Below, piece by piece: positions 47,701-51,319 of a stretch of 64,000 bases of DNA. The position numbers and the translations under genes were made by a program. The first letter of the stretch is position 1. Each line of letters starts with the position of its first letter. The stretch lies in contig NMRB01000048.1 of the NCBI GenBank assembly GCA_002633025.1, positions 18,772-82,771 of the forward strand. The letters run 5' to 3'. Origin of the DNA: Notospermus geniculatus. Taxonomy: Eukaryota > Nemertea > Pilidiophora > Heteronemertea > Lineidae. Below the pieces are notes generated by a model. The model was given only the letters and a program-made list of their open reading frames with translations. It was not told where the DNA came from and searched no databases.

Positions 47701-49302
47701 GCTAGTCCCCGACAGGCCTCAACACCCGGCCCAGAAGGATATGAACAAGGTACAGGATCTAGAATCCACACATCATGTTCACATATTTCCGAACATGTTC
47801 ACATGTTCTCAAATGTTCACACATTCTGAAAATCGTTCATCTTTGATACTTCTTTATTGTGTAGTTGCTTAAAATAATCCCCAATGATGTAACCTATTGT
47901 TTTCTATTCTGCCCTCAAATGGCAGTATCTCCACAGTTGATCAGTGGGAGCATGATTGATTGAAGTAACGACTTCAGTCAACATGGGCATATTCGAATCC
48001 TCGTTCTTGACCACACTTGTGCTGACCTAGTTCATGTTGATGTTGACTCAACTCGAGAATGGCAGTCTCGAACGCCGAGAACGCAACCCGTGTCGGGTCA
48101 AGAACAGTGTTCTCCTCACTCCCCACTCAGCAGAGGGTTGAGAAGAACACGTTTTTGGCCCGACTCAAGTTGTGTTCTCGGCGTTCTAGACTGCCGTTCT
48201 CGAGTTGAGTGAACAACTACATGAACTAGGTCACCACGAGTGTGGTCAAGAACGAGGATTCGAATACGCCTCATTTGTATTGTGTACTTCAAGTATAAGA
48301 TTGAGCTATTACTTCAGTTGACCACACCCCACCGGCAAAAAGTGTATACTCTATACTTTCTCCAATTGGACAGCAGTATTATTTGTCCAAACATTCTTCA
48401 CCAAATGTGCCATCAAAATGTTGACATGTTAACCTTTACAATTCATTTAACACCAGTGCAGAGGAGGTGATTTAAAAGGTGGATTGATATGATAATTCTG
48501 CATGACCTTAACTATTTCCTGTTACCCTGCACTGAAAATTAAACTAACAAATTTCCTTAGAAATATTTTAGTGCTTTGCCACTAATGTAACGGCATTGTA
48601 GAATCTTTGTATCCTGTTTGTAATACGAATTTCTGACTGCAGTTTATAGCATGAAAAGCAATCTTTTGGGCCTCGTTTGTAAGGGGCAATCAGGGGCATA
48701 GCTAGCGGGGGCACCCCCCTTCGGGTTCGTGCGGACCCCCCTTCGGGTTTGCCCTCCTTTGTGCCCAGCCGGGCACCAAGGCTCCAGAAAATTTTTCAAG
48801 CCCTGAAACCGGTTTGATTTAGAAACAAAAGTTATTTGTTGACAAGATTAGTTGCCATCCGCAGCACACATGGCAACAACATTGCATACGGTACTCTGCG
48901 GTAGCATGGCACCGTGCTACAAAAATTACCTTTGCCAAGGAAAAGGTGGTAATGATGTGTTTAGTTTAGTGTGCATCCTCCCATAGCAGGGCTTTGGTCT
49001 TGCTCCTCTTCATACACTCGCAGACAAAAGTTTGTGTGAGTGGATGAAGAGGAGCGAGGTACCCCTGCTGTGGGAGGATGTTTAGTGTACTACAGGCTTT
49101 AGATGTAATCCACCCTTTGTGCACTCAGGCCTAGGTTATTTCCCTCAAACCTGTTTTGAATTTCAAATTGCATATTTTCTCTCTTAGGTGCTAATCAACA
49201 GTCCATGGCACCACCTATGCCACCACCAAGACCTCCATCGCCGATGTTTGTTCCCGTACCGCCGAGGACACAAAGACTTCTACATTCGGAGGCTTACCTG
49301 AG
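11590..49302 (+). CDS. PBRM1: Polybromo-1 (BAF180), partial, 22 exons
   Basis: The spliced exons 11590-11778, 12550-12678, 13611-13783, 14793-14925, 15124-15291, 17165-17409, 17921-17963, 18449-18535, 20437-20553, 22437-22556, 24901-24980, 26185-26326, 27362-27538, 28377-28878, 29452-29549, 32582-32653, 35811-36029, 39381-39506, 40371-40605, 44572-44781, 47393-47749 and 49188-49302 give one open frame of 1245 codons. All introns are GT-AG. Domain order (three bromodomains, two BAH, one HMG box, Q/P-rich tail) is that of PBRM1 and of no other family I know. The protein is the acetyl-lysine-reading nuclear subunit that defines the PBAF form of SWI/SNF. BAH domains mediate protein contacts and the HMG box contacts DNA; this is family knowledge. 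The start codon and bromodomains 1-3 are upstream of the window, and the extreme C-terminus was not located. Confidence 0.97.
11788..12204. mobile_element. Partial copy of the 6352-7045 element, SINE inserted
   Basis: Starts aaggcaggcgtacatcgcac, matching the left end of 6352-7045. A minus-strand SINE sits at 11852-12126. It resumes at about 12136 with gcaaattcagcaactcagta and lacks the MITE that 6352-7045 carries. Confidence 0.85.
11852..12126 (-). mobile_element. SINE family A (tRNA-headed), minus strand
   Basis: On the minus strand: head gagccctgatagcctagtgg, B box GGTTCGAATCC, tail with ccagggccaataatgctata and gacggaaaaatgaaacac. Other copies at 34082, 37766 and 40828. Confidence 0.92.
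12205..12333 (-). mobile_element. SINE family B (tRNA-headed), minus strand, 3' truncated
   Basis: Minus strand reads gagcccggtggtgtagtgg, ggttcgaatcccacagggcg, gactttgggcaagtctcttt. Same family as 27687, 60608 and 63597. Confidence 0.92.
12550..12678 (+). CDS. PBRM1: PBRM1 exon: bromodomain 4 ZA loop
   Basis: 43 codons, phase 0 to 0, acceptor atttcag and donor AAG|gtaagt. It contains the ZA-loop signature LPSKKDYPDYYQVISEPIDM, with the PDYY and EPIDM motifs that line the acetyl-lysine pocket. Closest to vertebrate PBRM1 bromodomain 4 (PSKKDYPDYY). Confidence 0.96.
12731..12984. mobile_element. MITE family B copy 2
   Basis: tagaccgttttcaaagtgac left, gaattcaagaatcgtcta right; interior cttccgccgaaatctcaacc inverted. 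Confidence 0.88.
13050..13575 (-). mobile_element. tRNA-like family C copy, interrupted
   Basis: Minus strand contains ggcctagtggttaaggcatg and a B-box-like gggtttgaatctggtagg. Matches the units at 25118-25905, but is split by the palindrome 13269-13502. Confidence 0.82.
13265..13506. mobile_element. MITE in family C repeat, TTAA duplication
   Basis: TTAA 13265-13268 and 13503-13506 flank AGCCATACAATCACGAGAGC and its complement; arms about 60 bp. The empty site (ttAAACGAGGCG context) is present in the paralogues at 25560 and 25836. Confidence 0.92.
13611..13783 (+). CDS. PBRM1: PBRM1 exon: bromodomain 4 helices B and C
   Basis: 57 codons plus 2 nt, acceptor tattccag and donor CGG|gtaaga. 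Encodes DFELMFNNARHYNEEMSQVY; the Asn of HYNEE is the acetyl-lysine anchor, so bromodomain 4 looks binding-competent. It ends in a basic stretch leading into bromodomain 5. Confidence 0.95.
13817..13985. repeat. Inverted-repeat remnant near exon 3
   Basis: ccctttggggactg and cagtcccaaagggg, with cctctcaattaagg and ccttaattgagagg. The right end gaggttccactgta looks Tc1/mariner-like. Confidence 0.6.
14010..14296. mobile_element. TTAA-flanked element
   Basis: TTAA at 14010 and 14293 flank CTCTTTAGGCCTCA and TGAGGCCTAAAGGG. Confidence 0.85.
14352..14733. mobile_element. MITE family A, complete copy
   Basis: Left TGAGGAACCCGC, right complement of TGGGGAACCGGC; 382 bp. Reference for 1-140, 18776-20169 and 63850-64000. 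Confidence 0.88.
14793..14925 (+). CDS. PBRM1: PBRM1 exon: start of bromodomain 5
   Basis: One nt completes a Gly codon, then 44 codons. Acceptor cgtttcag, donor TCG|gtaagt. Encodes KLQDLYNTIKDYTDTRGR and FMRLPTKS, aligning with the vertebrate bromodomain 5 segment that has NYTDKRGRRLS. The following intron is only 198 nt and is almost all repeat. Confidence 0.95.
14940..15113. mobile_element. MITE family O, fills an entire intron
   Basis: gcatgtcgctcagaaggtga left, tgcgactggttttgctgtgg right. The outer about 18 bp of the left terminus are missing; the splice donor lies there instead. Relatives: 24606, 43783, 44979, 57969. Confidence 0.85.
15124..15291 (+). CDS. PBRM1: PBRM1 exon: bromodomain 5 core
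   Basis: 56 codons, phase 0 to 0, acceptor tatttcag and donor AAA|gtaagt. Contains EYPNYYEVIKKPIDM and FDNACKYNEPDSLIYK. The pocket Asn of KYNEP is present, so bromodomain 5 keeps its anchor residue. Confidence 0.97.
16536..17124. mobile_element. TTAA-flanked element, CCCTTTCGCTGCC termini
   Basis: TTAA 16536-16539 and 17121-17124; CCCTTTCGCTGCCAAT and ATCGGCAGCGAAAGGG. 581 bp between; no coding frame. Confidence 0.9.
17165..17409 (+). CDS. PBRM1: PBRM1 exon: end of bromodomain 5, start of bromodomain 6
   Basis: 81 codons plus 2 nt. Acceptor gttacag, donor AA|gtaaga; the codon completed by the next exon is Lys. Starts DALTLQRICLEKK (end of bromodomain 5), then VQEMMMSLFISTYNQQDEEG and RCYSDSF, the bromodomain 6 start. 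The ZA loop has an Ala/Gln-rich insertion (HQQQAAQLAQAVVADPD) where the vertebrate protein as I recall it has a shorter Pro-rich loop. A TTAA-flanked repeat ends 40 nt before this exon. Confidence 0.95.
17536..17890. repeat. 71-bp minisatellite, five units
   Basis: ggcattttggcctgagatga recurs at 17547, 17618, 17689, 17760 and 17831, spacing exactly 71 bp. Ends 30 nt before the 43-nt exon. Confidence 0.95.
17921..17963 (+). CDS. PBRM1: PBRM1 micro-exon: bromodomain 6
   Basis: 43 nt: one base completing Lys and 14 codons reading KPLTLDQIKKNLNK. Acceptor catttcag, donor AAG|gtatgc. Matches the vertebrate KPPLTFDIIRKNV segment. Found by phase and homology; too short for plain ORF calling. A 71-bp minisatellite ends about 30 nt upstream. 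Confidence 0.93.
18165..18330. repeat. Dispersed repeat, GGATCCGCCCC family
   Basis: Copy of 1848-2010: caacaaatctgtaaaaattg, gaaatttggagcaa, cgtggatccgcccc. Confidence 0.8.
18449..18535 (+). CDS. PBRM1: PBRM1 exon: bromodomain 6 helix B
   Basis: 29 codons, acceptor tttacag, donor CAG|gtgaga. Reads GRYRRFDRYQEDMFTVFSEA then RKISRTDSQ. Aligns with the vertebrate segment NNRYRRLDLFQEHMFEV. At the pocket-Asn position this protein has Ser (ISRTDS), see findings. Confidence 0.95.
18575..18743. mobile_element. MITE, AAGGTGCCTAYC termini
   Basis: gttttctcgcagaagttggc left, its near-complement near 18700; ends ggataggcaccttaa. Confidence 0.8.
18952..19982. mobile_element. Insertion inside MITE A
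   Basis: Left end has the widespread CGGACTATAAGGCGC motif; no matching right terminus seen. Contains an assembly gap 19112-19183 and a (GAT)n run. Confidence 0.6.
19112..19183. other. Assembly gap (72 N)
   Basis: Run of N. Confidence 1.
20196..20386. mobile_element. TTAA-type MITE
   Basis: TTAA/TTAG flank CCCTTAGAGCGC and GCGCTCTAAGGG. Ends 50 nt before the exon at 20437. Confidence 0.82.
20437..20553 (+). CDS. PBRM1: PBRM1 exon: bromodomain 6 helix C
   Basis: 39 codons, acceptor tttgcag, donor CAG|gtaaat. Reads LYEDAVDMQLHFIKTRDELC, then RNGEVLLTPALSFTEKHLQ; close to the vertebrate segment with FIKIRDELCKNGEILLSP. Confidence 0.96.
21214..22328. mobile_element. MITE family T with internal insertion
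   Basis: Ends match the compact copy at 56136-56532. 21384-22013 is extra and includes a (aaaggtactaggta)n tract and a ccttgacctctgacc repeat. Confidence 0.85.
22437..22556 (+). CDS. PBRM1: PBRM1 exon: charged linker
   Basis: 40 codons, acceptor acttcag, donor CCA|gtgagt. Starts AELEVERKEKLPLEMKEDEE and continues with Glu/Lys/Gln repeats, a likely single alpha-helix or coiled coil. The vertebrate counterpart has VEKERKEKLPKEIEEDK. Confidence 0.93.
22731..22970. mobile_element. Palindrome, GGTATTCATAAAA termini
   Basis: ggtattcataaaactacttaa left; tttttatgaatacc right; several cttaag words inside. Confidence 0.85.
23879..24470. mobile_element. TATTCATAAAA palindrome with nested repeats
   Basis: gatattcataaaagctagca left, tttttatgaatacc right; left 80 bp match 46774-46855. 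Holds a (GAT)n run and the repeat 24085-24274. Confidence 0.78.
24085..24274. mobile_element. 190-bp MITE, CATTGTTTACATT termini
   Basis: cattgtttacattcaatg left, aatgtaaataaacaatg right. Copy at 50276-50465, about 95% identical by eye. Confidence 0.9.
24606..24803. mobile_element. MITE family O
   Basis: gtgaccctccacagcaaaac left and its exact inverted copy right; 198 bp. Ends about 100 nt before the exon at 24901. Confidence 0.9.
24901..24980 (+). CDS. PBRM1: PBRM1 exon: start of BAH1
   Basis: 26 codons plus 2 nt, acceptor tttttag, donor CG|gtgagt. Reads DEQGAEESFKHKGE then MYKVGDFVYLEP, the first strand of BAH1. Confidence 0.94.
25118..25905 (-). mobile_element. tRNA-like family C, tandem array of three units
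   Basis: gttttatgtt recurs at about 25343, 25627 and 25898 (spacing 284 and 271). Each unit has, on the minus strand, a tRNA-like ctagtggttaaggcgtgctg and a B-box-like gggttcgaatctgg. Confidence 0.85.
25923..26171. mobile_element. Palindrome of TTACGCG words, TA-flanked
   Basis: CAGTACAGGTCACAATTGAC with TA on each side and the inverted copy at the right. The interior is built from gagttacgcg-like words. Inverted relative at 52351-52577. Ends 13 nt before exon 26185. Confidence 0.9.
26185..26326 (+). CDS. PBRM1: PBRM1 exon: BAH1 core
   Basis: One nt completing Arg, then 47 codons; acceptor tttttcag, donor AAG|gtaaag. Contains EPHIICIERLWKD, GSWFYRPNETYHVATRKFLE. Near-identical to the vertebrate WFYRPNETFHLATRKFLEK block. 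The acceptor is 13 nt after the end of a palindromic repeat. Confidence 0.97.
26397..26870. repeat. Degenerate 20-bp tandem repeat (CACAGGCCCCAACA)
   Basis: acacaggccccaacagaaat-like units at 26397-26485 and 26695-26870, separated by 210 bp that contain cacgtggc(a/g)cactttgtcgtcg twice. Confidence 0.85.
27009..27336. mobile_element. hAT-like MITE with 5-bp duplication
   Basis: CAGGCCCGTAGCTAGC left and its inverse GCTAGCTACGGCCCTG right; GTAAC at 27004-27008 and 27337-27341. Confidence 0.85.
27362..27538 (+). CDS. PBRM1: PBRM1 exon: end of BAH1
   Basis: 59 codons, acceptor ctcttgtag, donor AAG|gtatgt. Reads EVFKGDFYDSSPLTKVLGRC, then DVFVCESRYSIKQKAFKKIK. The vertebrate equivalent has DVFVCESRYSAKTKSFKKIK. 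Acceptor is 25 nt downstream of a hAT-like repeat. Confidence 0.97.
27687..28186 (+). mobile_element. SINE family B with 17-bp target duplication
   Basis: ATAAATTTGTTAACTAT at 27670-27686 and 28187-28203 is exact. Head gcctggtggtgtagtgg, B box region partly deleted (gtttcgaatccc), tail (actttaacttta). Contains the MITE 27813-28040. Confidence 0.93.
27813..28040. mobile_element. MITE nested in SINE B, TA duplication
   Basis: CTGTAAAGCA left, TGCTTTACAG right, TA on both sides. Interior alternates ttcgcg and cgcgaa words. The uninterrupted context gtgtataaatggg is seen at 60730. Confidence 0.93.
28377..28878 (+). CDS. PBRM1: PBRM1 large exon: BAH1-BAH2 junction and BAH2
   Basis: 167 codons plus 1 nt, the longest exon. 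Acceptor ttaaag, donor CCA|gtaagt. Starts VWQMPRNDVRLVSRDQPLIP, VRVASVFANSR, then an acidic inter-BAH linker, then YKLGDSVYVRSQ, HGPWFMQPTDVEHAPTRLFY and VMGKCMVLPYKDYCT, the BAH2 core. Confidence 0.97.
28915..29045. repeat. Half element with hammerhead-like motif (minus)
   Basis: gagcacaaaaaacgacacac, then on the minus strand gtgcctgaggaagacccc and ggggtcgaaaatttgcg. Relatives: 32023-32494, 36300-36360, 55363-55545. Confidence 0.8.
29452..29549 (+). CDS. PBRM1: PBRM1 exon: end of BAH2
   Basis: Two nt completing Ser plus 32 codons; acceptor ttcccag, donor AAG|gtaagt. Reads SRPIEYNETDIFLCESKYLD, then a basic stretch ending SKGLK, matching the vertebrate ENDILLCESRYN and FKGLK. Confidence 0.96.
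29755..30000. mobile_element. MITE family B copy 3, inverted
   Basis: tagatgattctcgaattcgc left, tcaatttgagaattgtcta right. Confidence 0.88.
30119..30674. mobile_element. Tc1/mariner-like MITE
   Basis: TA then CAGGGTGGTCC followed by an A run; the inverse ends at 30674, followed by TA. Terminal arms about 45 bp. No transposase seen. Confidence 0.9.
30677..31171. repeat. Inverted repeat AGTACCAAGAATGTACAACTC
   Basis: 21-bp motif at 30680 inverted at 31148; a third related copy (taccaagaatataca) is at 30106, next to the mariner-like element. Confidence 0.7.
31172..32020. other. No gene seen
   Basis: Intron sequence. gtttcctcctgctgta at 31508 also occurs at 29308, a small dispersed repeat. 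Confidence 0.5.
32023..32494. repeat. Palindrome enclosing a 30-bp tandem repeat
   Basis: Arms carry the gaccccaaccggggtcttcc motif. Ten 30-bp units (actttctagtagagatccca start) fill 32121-32420. Not coding: the 114-codon frame is a product of the unit length. Confidence 0.92.
32582..32653 (+). CDS. PBRM1: PBRM1 short exon after BAH2
   Basis: 24 codons, phase 0 to 0, acceptor attccag, donor AAG|gtagga. Reads RFQLSPRVCDDEIYFFRKPI then TPKK. Vertebrate counterpart: RFSLSAKVVDDEIYYFRKPI. Not visible to long-ORF calling. Confidence 0.95.
32932..33590. mobile_element. Palindromic element split by hAT-like MITE
   Basis: aagctatgtttacctgacac left; cgcgtgtcaggtaaac | insertion | gtagctt right. Confidence 0.88.
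33265..33576. mobile_element. hAT-like MITE nested, 7-bp duplication
   Basis: CAGGGTTCTCCACTAAA left, TGTGGAGAACCCTG right; GGTAAAC at 33258-33264 and 33577-33583. Confidence 0.9.
33591..34081. other. No gene seen
   Basis: Intron. A small tandem of (catgcactacaacatgcagtgca) lies at 34000-34070. Confidence 0.5.
34082..34537 (+). mobile_element. SINE family A interrupted by MITE
   Basis: tgatagcccagtggttatca head; cggcaggtcccgg is followed by an inserted palindrome, then ggttcgaatccagcccg. Confidence 0.92.
34138..34307. mobile_element. MITE nested in SINE A, CCGG duplication
   Basis: TGTAACGTTTTTCAGTG left, CACTGAAAAACATTACA right, CCGG at 34134-34137 and 34308-34311. Confidence 0.92.
35018..35655. 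mobile_element. TTAA-flanked element, CTCTTTGACGCTGCG termini
   Basis: TTAA at 35018 and 35652; CTCTTTGACGCTGCG and its exact inverse. Confidence 0.92.
35811..36029 (+). CDS. PBRM1: PBRM1 exon: acidic/Ser-rich linker before HMG box
   Basis: 73 codons, acceptor cttcccag, donor TCT|gtgagt. Starts EPSPLLMKVSMEPYKQELFQ and ends with a Ser/Pro/Lys tract (TPSQPPPSSSKKNAS). The EPSPLL start matches vertebrate PBRM1; the rest is low-complexity linker and less conserved. Confidence 0.9.
36100..36165. repeat. Half copy of the 59129-59330 MITE
   Basis: tgtgtggcggtctaggaaaa, then gatcaacaagggctgtcaga, matching the complement of 59258-59330. Begins 70 nt after the exon at 36029. Confidence 0.85.
36300..36370. 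repeat. Half element with hammerhead-like motif (plus)
   Basis: tagtgcctgaggaagacccc, gattggggtcgaaaatttg, then ggagacgac. Confidence 0.8.
36535..36918. mobile_element. Palindrome, GGTTACAC termini
   Basis: agctaaggttacacctg left, gtgtaaccacggct right; interior gtgtttttgagaca-like words in both orientations. Related to 8573-9020. Confidence 0.72.
37766..37978 (+). mobile_element. SINE family A, 3' truncated
   Basis: cctgatagcctagtggttat head, gggttcgaatccagcccggg; ends gatggcctcctccg, where MITE M begins. Confidence 0.92.
37979..38267. mobile_element. MITE family M, copy 2
   Basis: Same as 10656-10931, with an extra G run (aaagggggggaa). Confidence 0.88.
38410..38723. mobile_element. hAT-like MITE with 5-bp duplication
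   Basis: CAGGGTTTCCGCCAG left, CTGGCGGAAACCCTG right; ATGGT on both sides. Interior is A/T homopolymer-rich. Confidence 0.9.
38865..39272. mobile_element. Palindromic element of GACCGG words
   Basis: tagccgggttcacatctgg left, aatgtgaacgtgcc right; ctaggccggtctaga and gatctcaggc recur inverted. Relative at 49975-50244. Confidence 0.78.
39381..39506 (+). CDS. PBRM1: PBRM1 exon: HMG box, first half
   Basis: 42 codons, acceptor tttgcag, donor AAG|gtgaga. Reads GKPKKKHVPSGYIVFAGECR, then FGDISKIVGTK. The SGYI(V/L)F and FG(D/E)(I/L)S motifs define HMG helices 1 and 2. Confidence 0.95.
39681..40184. mobile_element. MITE, TAGCCCCGTTTACACTG termini
   Basis: TAGCCCCGTTTACACTGG left and CAGTGTAAACAGGGCTA right; interior cggtcc words. 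Confidence 0.88.
40371..40605 (+). CDS. PBRM1: PBRM1 exon: HMG box, second half, then Q/S/P-rich
   Basis: 78 codons plus 1 nt, acceptor gttttcag, donor CAGG|gtcagt. Starts WRNLPKAEKEKFEERAKKIA (HMG helix 3), then a Gln/Glu helix and MYPPQSPGSSGYDQS with PSMPQQMQ. This is the first of four consecutive junctions that split a Gly codon as G|GT. Confidence 0.94.
40828..41125 (+). mobile_element. SINE family A, full length
   Basis: gagccctgatagcctagtgg to gacggaaaaatgaaatac plus an (acaaat)n tail. Best reference copy. Confidence 0.93.
41404..41522. repeat. 20-bp minisatellite, six units
   Basis: gactgatatgggaccatttt, six units with g/t variation at one position. Confidence 0.95.
41523..42790. 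other. No gene seen
   Basis: Intron. Contains a small (cgtctacatcct)n tract at 42615-42660. Confidence 0.5.
42797..42995. repeat. About 100-bp direct repeat, two units
   Basis: aagaccagttgaaccaaggt at 42797 and aagaccagttgagccaaggt at 42896. Confidence 0.85.
43259..43477. mobile_element. Palindrome, GATATCACTCC termini
   Basis: gatatcactccatatgagtg left, its near-inverse right; interior acgtcccgcacgtca. Confidence 0.85.
43693..44282. mobile_element. MITE family T with nested MITE O
   Basis: Ends match 56136-56532; interrupted at 43783-43980. Confidence 0.9.
43783..43980. mobile_element. MITE family O nested, ATTT duplication
   Basis: GTGACCCGTCACAGCAAAA left and its inverse right; ATTT at 43779-43782 and 43981-43984. 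Single ATTT in the paralogue at 56220. Confidence 0.93.
44428..44507. repeat. 33-bp tandem repeat
   Basis: aattcaaacagaaaaacttg repeated three times, just upstream of exon 44572. Confidence 0.88.
44572..44781 (+). CDS. PBRM1: PBRM1 exon: Gln/Gly-rich tail
   Basis: 2 nt, 69 codons and 1 nt, acceptor cttttgcag, donor CAAG|gtaggt. Reads GNFQQGFGPQQQQGYPQMQQ and continues with QGF/QGP repeats. Symmetric phase 1-1, so it can be skipped without a frameshift. Low complexity, placed by phase and position. Confidence 0.88.
44979..45155. mobile_element. MITE family O
   Basis: ctctggcgaaaagagtcgca left, gcgtctcgttttgccagag right. Confidence 0.8.
45351..45589. mobile_element. TTAA-flanked MITE
   Basis: AGGAGTTAGATGCCGAAG and its inverse; TTAA at 45347-45350 and 45590-45593. 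Confidence 0.92.
45594..45877. mobile_element. TTAA-type MITE abutting the previous one
   Basis: GGTGCCTACAGGTCGACATT and its inverse; flanks TTAA (shared) and TTTA. Confidence 0.9.
46194..46216. repeat. Poly-C run
   Basis: About 23 C, with an N at 46219; length uncertain. Confidence 0.95.
46425..46694. mobile_element. TTAA-flanked MITE
   Basis: AGGACCACAGTATTGC and its inverse GCAATACAGTGGTCCT (one mismatch); TTAA at 46421-46424 and 46695-46698. Confidence 0.92.
46774..46896. mobile_element. Short palindrome related to 23879
   Basis: tataaaagatagcaaatgcc left, gcatttgctaacttttata right. Confidence 0.82.
47393..47749 (+). CDS. PBRM1: PBRM1 exon: Pro/Met/Gly-rich tail
   Basis: 2 nt, 118 codons and 1 nt, symmetric phase 1-1. 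Acceptor ttgcaag, donor CAAG|gtacag. Contains GMPPQQMQLQQPMHQGM, PRPPHGPHPQMMPPNQ and ASPRQASTPGPEGYEQG. Comparable to the vertebrate PBRM1 Pro-rich tail. Higher GC than the surrounding introns. Confidence 0.9.
47985..48270. mobile_element. MITE family G
   Basis: catattcgaatcctcgttct left, aacgaggattcgaatacg right. Confidence 0.9.
48271..48973. other. No gene seen
   Basis: Intron; 48691 onward (caggggcatagctagcgggg) is a left end related to 27009-27336. Confidence 0.5.
48974..49080. repeat. Palindrome CATCCTCCCA
   Basis: catcctcccatagcaggg and ccctgctgtgggaggatg, about 107 bp. Confidence 0.88.
49188..49302 (+). CDS. PBRM1: PBRM1 exon: conserved C-terminal block
   Basis: 2 nt, 37 codons and 2 nt after acceptor ctcttag. 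Reads ANQQSMAPPMPPPRPPSPMF, then VPVPPRTQRLLHSEAYLR, matching the vertebrate MFVAPPPKTQRLLHSEAYLK. The donor AG|gtgcta is weak. Without splicing the frame continues about 49 codons into a repeat and stops at about 49448. The next conserved exon (expected to begin with YIEGL) was not found. Confidence 0.9.
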
Positions 49303-49365
49303 GTGCTATTTGAAGGAAATCTTTGTGTCAATAATGGGGTTCTCCATTTGGTCACATGATGACTT

Positions 49366-49706
49366 TGGGATCATCTCAAAATTGCTTGATGCCCAGAGAG
49401 ACGGAAAAAAGTTTTTCACCTCTCTCTGTACCCCCTCCCCCTCTAAATGACGAAAAAAGTCATATGTCTGGCATCAACACTTTTATTTCAGAATTTACTT
49501 GGTGTTTCTATGGAGGACCAGTAGGGTACATGATAAAACATGATAATCTCCCTATATTGGAAGTTCTCTGGTTTCTTTCTTCTAATTTACACGTGAGATG
49601 CAAAAAGTTCTAAAAAAGATGGAAATTTTGGTCAGGAAAGTGCTGACACCCTCCCCCAGATGAAAAAAAATCATCTCTGGGTATCAAGCAATTTTGAGAT
49701 GATCCC
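49366..49706. mobile_element. MITE, GGGATCATCTCAAAATTGC termini
   Basis: GGGATCATCTCAAAATTGCT and its exact inverse. Read-through of the last exon enters this element. Confidence 0.92.
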
Positions 49707-49710
49707 TTAA

Positions 49711-49912
49711 GGCCTCCATACACTGAATGACAAAAGTCGAAATTAGTCGCTGCTATGGTCAGTTCGACAAGACTTGATGTGGTGACATGTTGAAATACTC
49801 CACAAAAGTGTGAGAAGATTTTAACCTTTATGGAACATTTCCATAAAAAGTATTTTGGAACAGACAATTGTAGTGACCAATTTCGACGTTTGTCATTCAG
49901 TGTATGGAGGCC
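49711..49912. mobile_element. TTAA-type MITE
   Basis: GGCCTCCATACACTGAATGA and its exact inverse; flanks TTAA and TTTA. Confidence 0.92.
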
Positions 49913-49974
49913 TTTATATAGCAGAGGTGACACACCAAAAGAGGCACATTGTTTGAGAGATGCAGTTCACCAAT

Positions 49975-50244
49975 CGCTCCAAACTGTTCAGACACATTTC
50001 TAGACCGGCCTAGGGTAGCAGAATCGGCCTGAGATCGCTACAAGAAGCGGATTCGATGGACCAGTCCGAGATCGCATTGAAAACTTTGTACTGTGTGAAC
50101 GCTTAATGCGCACTAACTGTTTAGACCGGTCTCAGATCGCTACTGGGAACACACCTGAAGCTAGACCGGCCTAGCCAATGCGCATTTCCGAATGCGAACT
50201 GGGGATTTCAGTCCCAGATCGGTCTCGATGTGAACACGGCTTTA
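49975..50244. mobile_element. Palindromic GACCGG-word element, copy 2
   Basis: tagaccggcctagggtagca, gagatcgctacaagaagcgg; right end gatgtgaacacggcttta. Left end unclear. Confidence 0.7.
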
Positions 50245-50275
50245 GATCGGTTTTAAAGATAATGTATCACGACTT

Positions 50276-50465
50276 CATTGTTTACATTCAGTGTTTGTAA
50301 ACATGAATGTTTACATTATGTTATTTTGGACTTTGGGGACATGCCAACCCACCAAAATGAATACTTTTGGAATCAACAGAATTTCTAGAGGGGCATTCCA
50401 CCAACAAATTACTCATAAGACAAAGAAAGTCTTGACATAAACAAACAAAATGTAAATAAACAATG
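50276..50465. mobile_element. 190-bp MITE, copy 2
   Basis: Same as 24085-24274. Confidence 0.9.
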
Positions 50466-50497
50466 AATTTTGTGGCCCGCGAAAATATCCGTGATAT

Positions 50498-51131
50498 CAT
50501 AAAGGAATCAACCATAAAGGTTCAACTGACAATCCCGGGCTGACAATTAGCATTTTATAAATGTGGACAATATCCCTTTAAAACCCAACAGATTTGCATT
50601 ATGACGTTTCCATGTGATAGGCAAGACCCTTCTGCACATTCACTACAAATTTTGTTGAATTCCGACTAGTTGATCTTATGATACAAAAGGTCTGAATTAA
50701 TGAGAACCCCACGAACGATGTGTGTTCAGGGTCATCGGTGTACATTTGAATAGCCTGACGTATATTTGTACATGGAACACTAATTGTGCTGAAAATAGCT
50801 CAGTTATCGTCAGAAATGGAATTCAAAGCATCATGTTGACAGGTTCATGTACCTCTTCACCACAAAAAAAGTTGAAGCTCGTGCTTATTACGTAAAGCCA
50901 AAATTCAGGCAGTGAGAGACATCTGGTGGCAACACAGGAAGTGTATCCCTCAGTAAGCTCATCGTTCGCAGTTAAACCTTTATGGTTGATTCCTTTATGN
51001 NNNNNNNNNNNNNNNNNNNNNNNNNNNNNNNNNNNNNNNNNNNNNNNNNNNNNNNNNNNNNNNNNNNNNNNNNNNNNNNNNNNNNNNNNNNNNNNNNNNN
51101 NNNNNNNNNNNNNNNNNNNNNNNNNNNNNNN
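50498..51131. repeat. Inverted repeat running into assembly gap
   Basis: cataaaggaatcaaccataa at 50498 is inverted at 50976-50999, then 132 N (51000-51131). Confidence 0.88.
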
Positions 51132-51319
51132 GGGGGGGCGAAATCATAGGCAATTGTCCGGAGGCAAAGTGTCCTGATACTGTCCATGCCATGCAATGAT
51201 GTGGCAAAGAGACGATCCCCCCTCCCGATATTTGCCCTGGACTTTTGCCTGCCGGACATTTACAGGCTTAGATTTTGCCGGAAATCTTTCTTTATGCCCG
51301 GTTTTCTTCTCTGTTTCAG

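Noticed and set aside
47365-47705. Overlapping ORFs on both strands at the Pro-rich exon
   Set aside because: Shadows of the GC-rich PBRM1 exon 47393-47749.
49205-49450. 81-codon ORF as the natural PBRM1 end
   Set aside because: Residues after HSEAYLR have no similarity to PBRM1 and enter a MITE at 49366; kept only as a possible read-through end.
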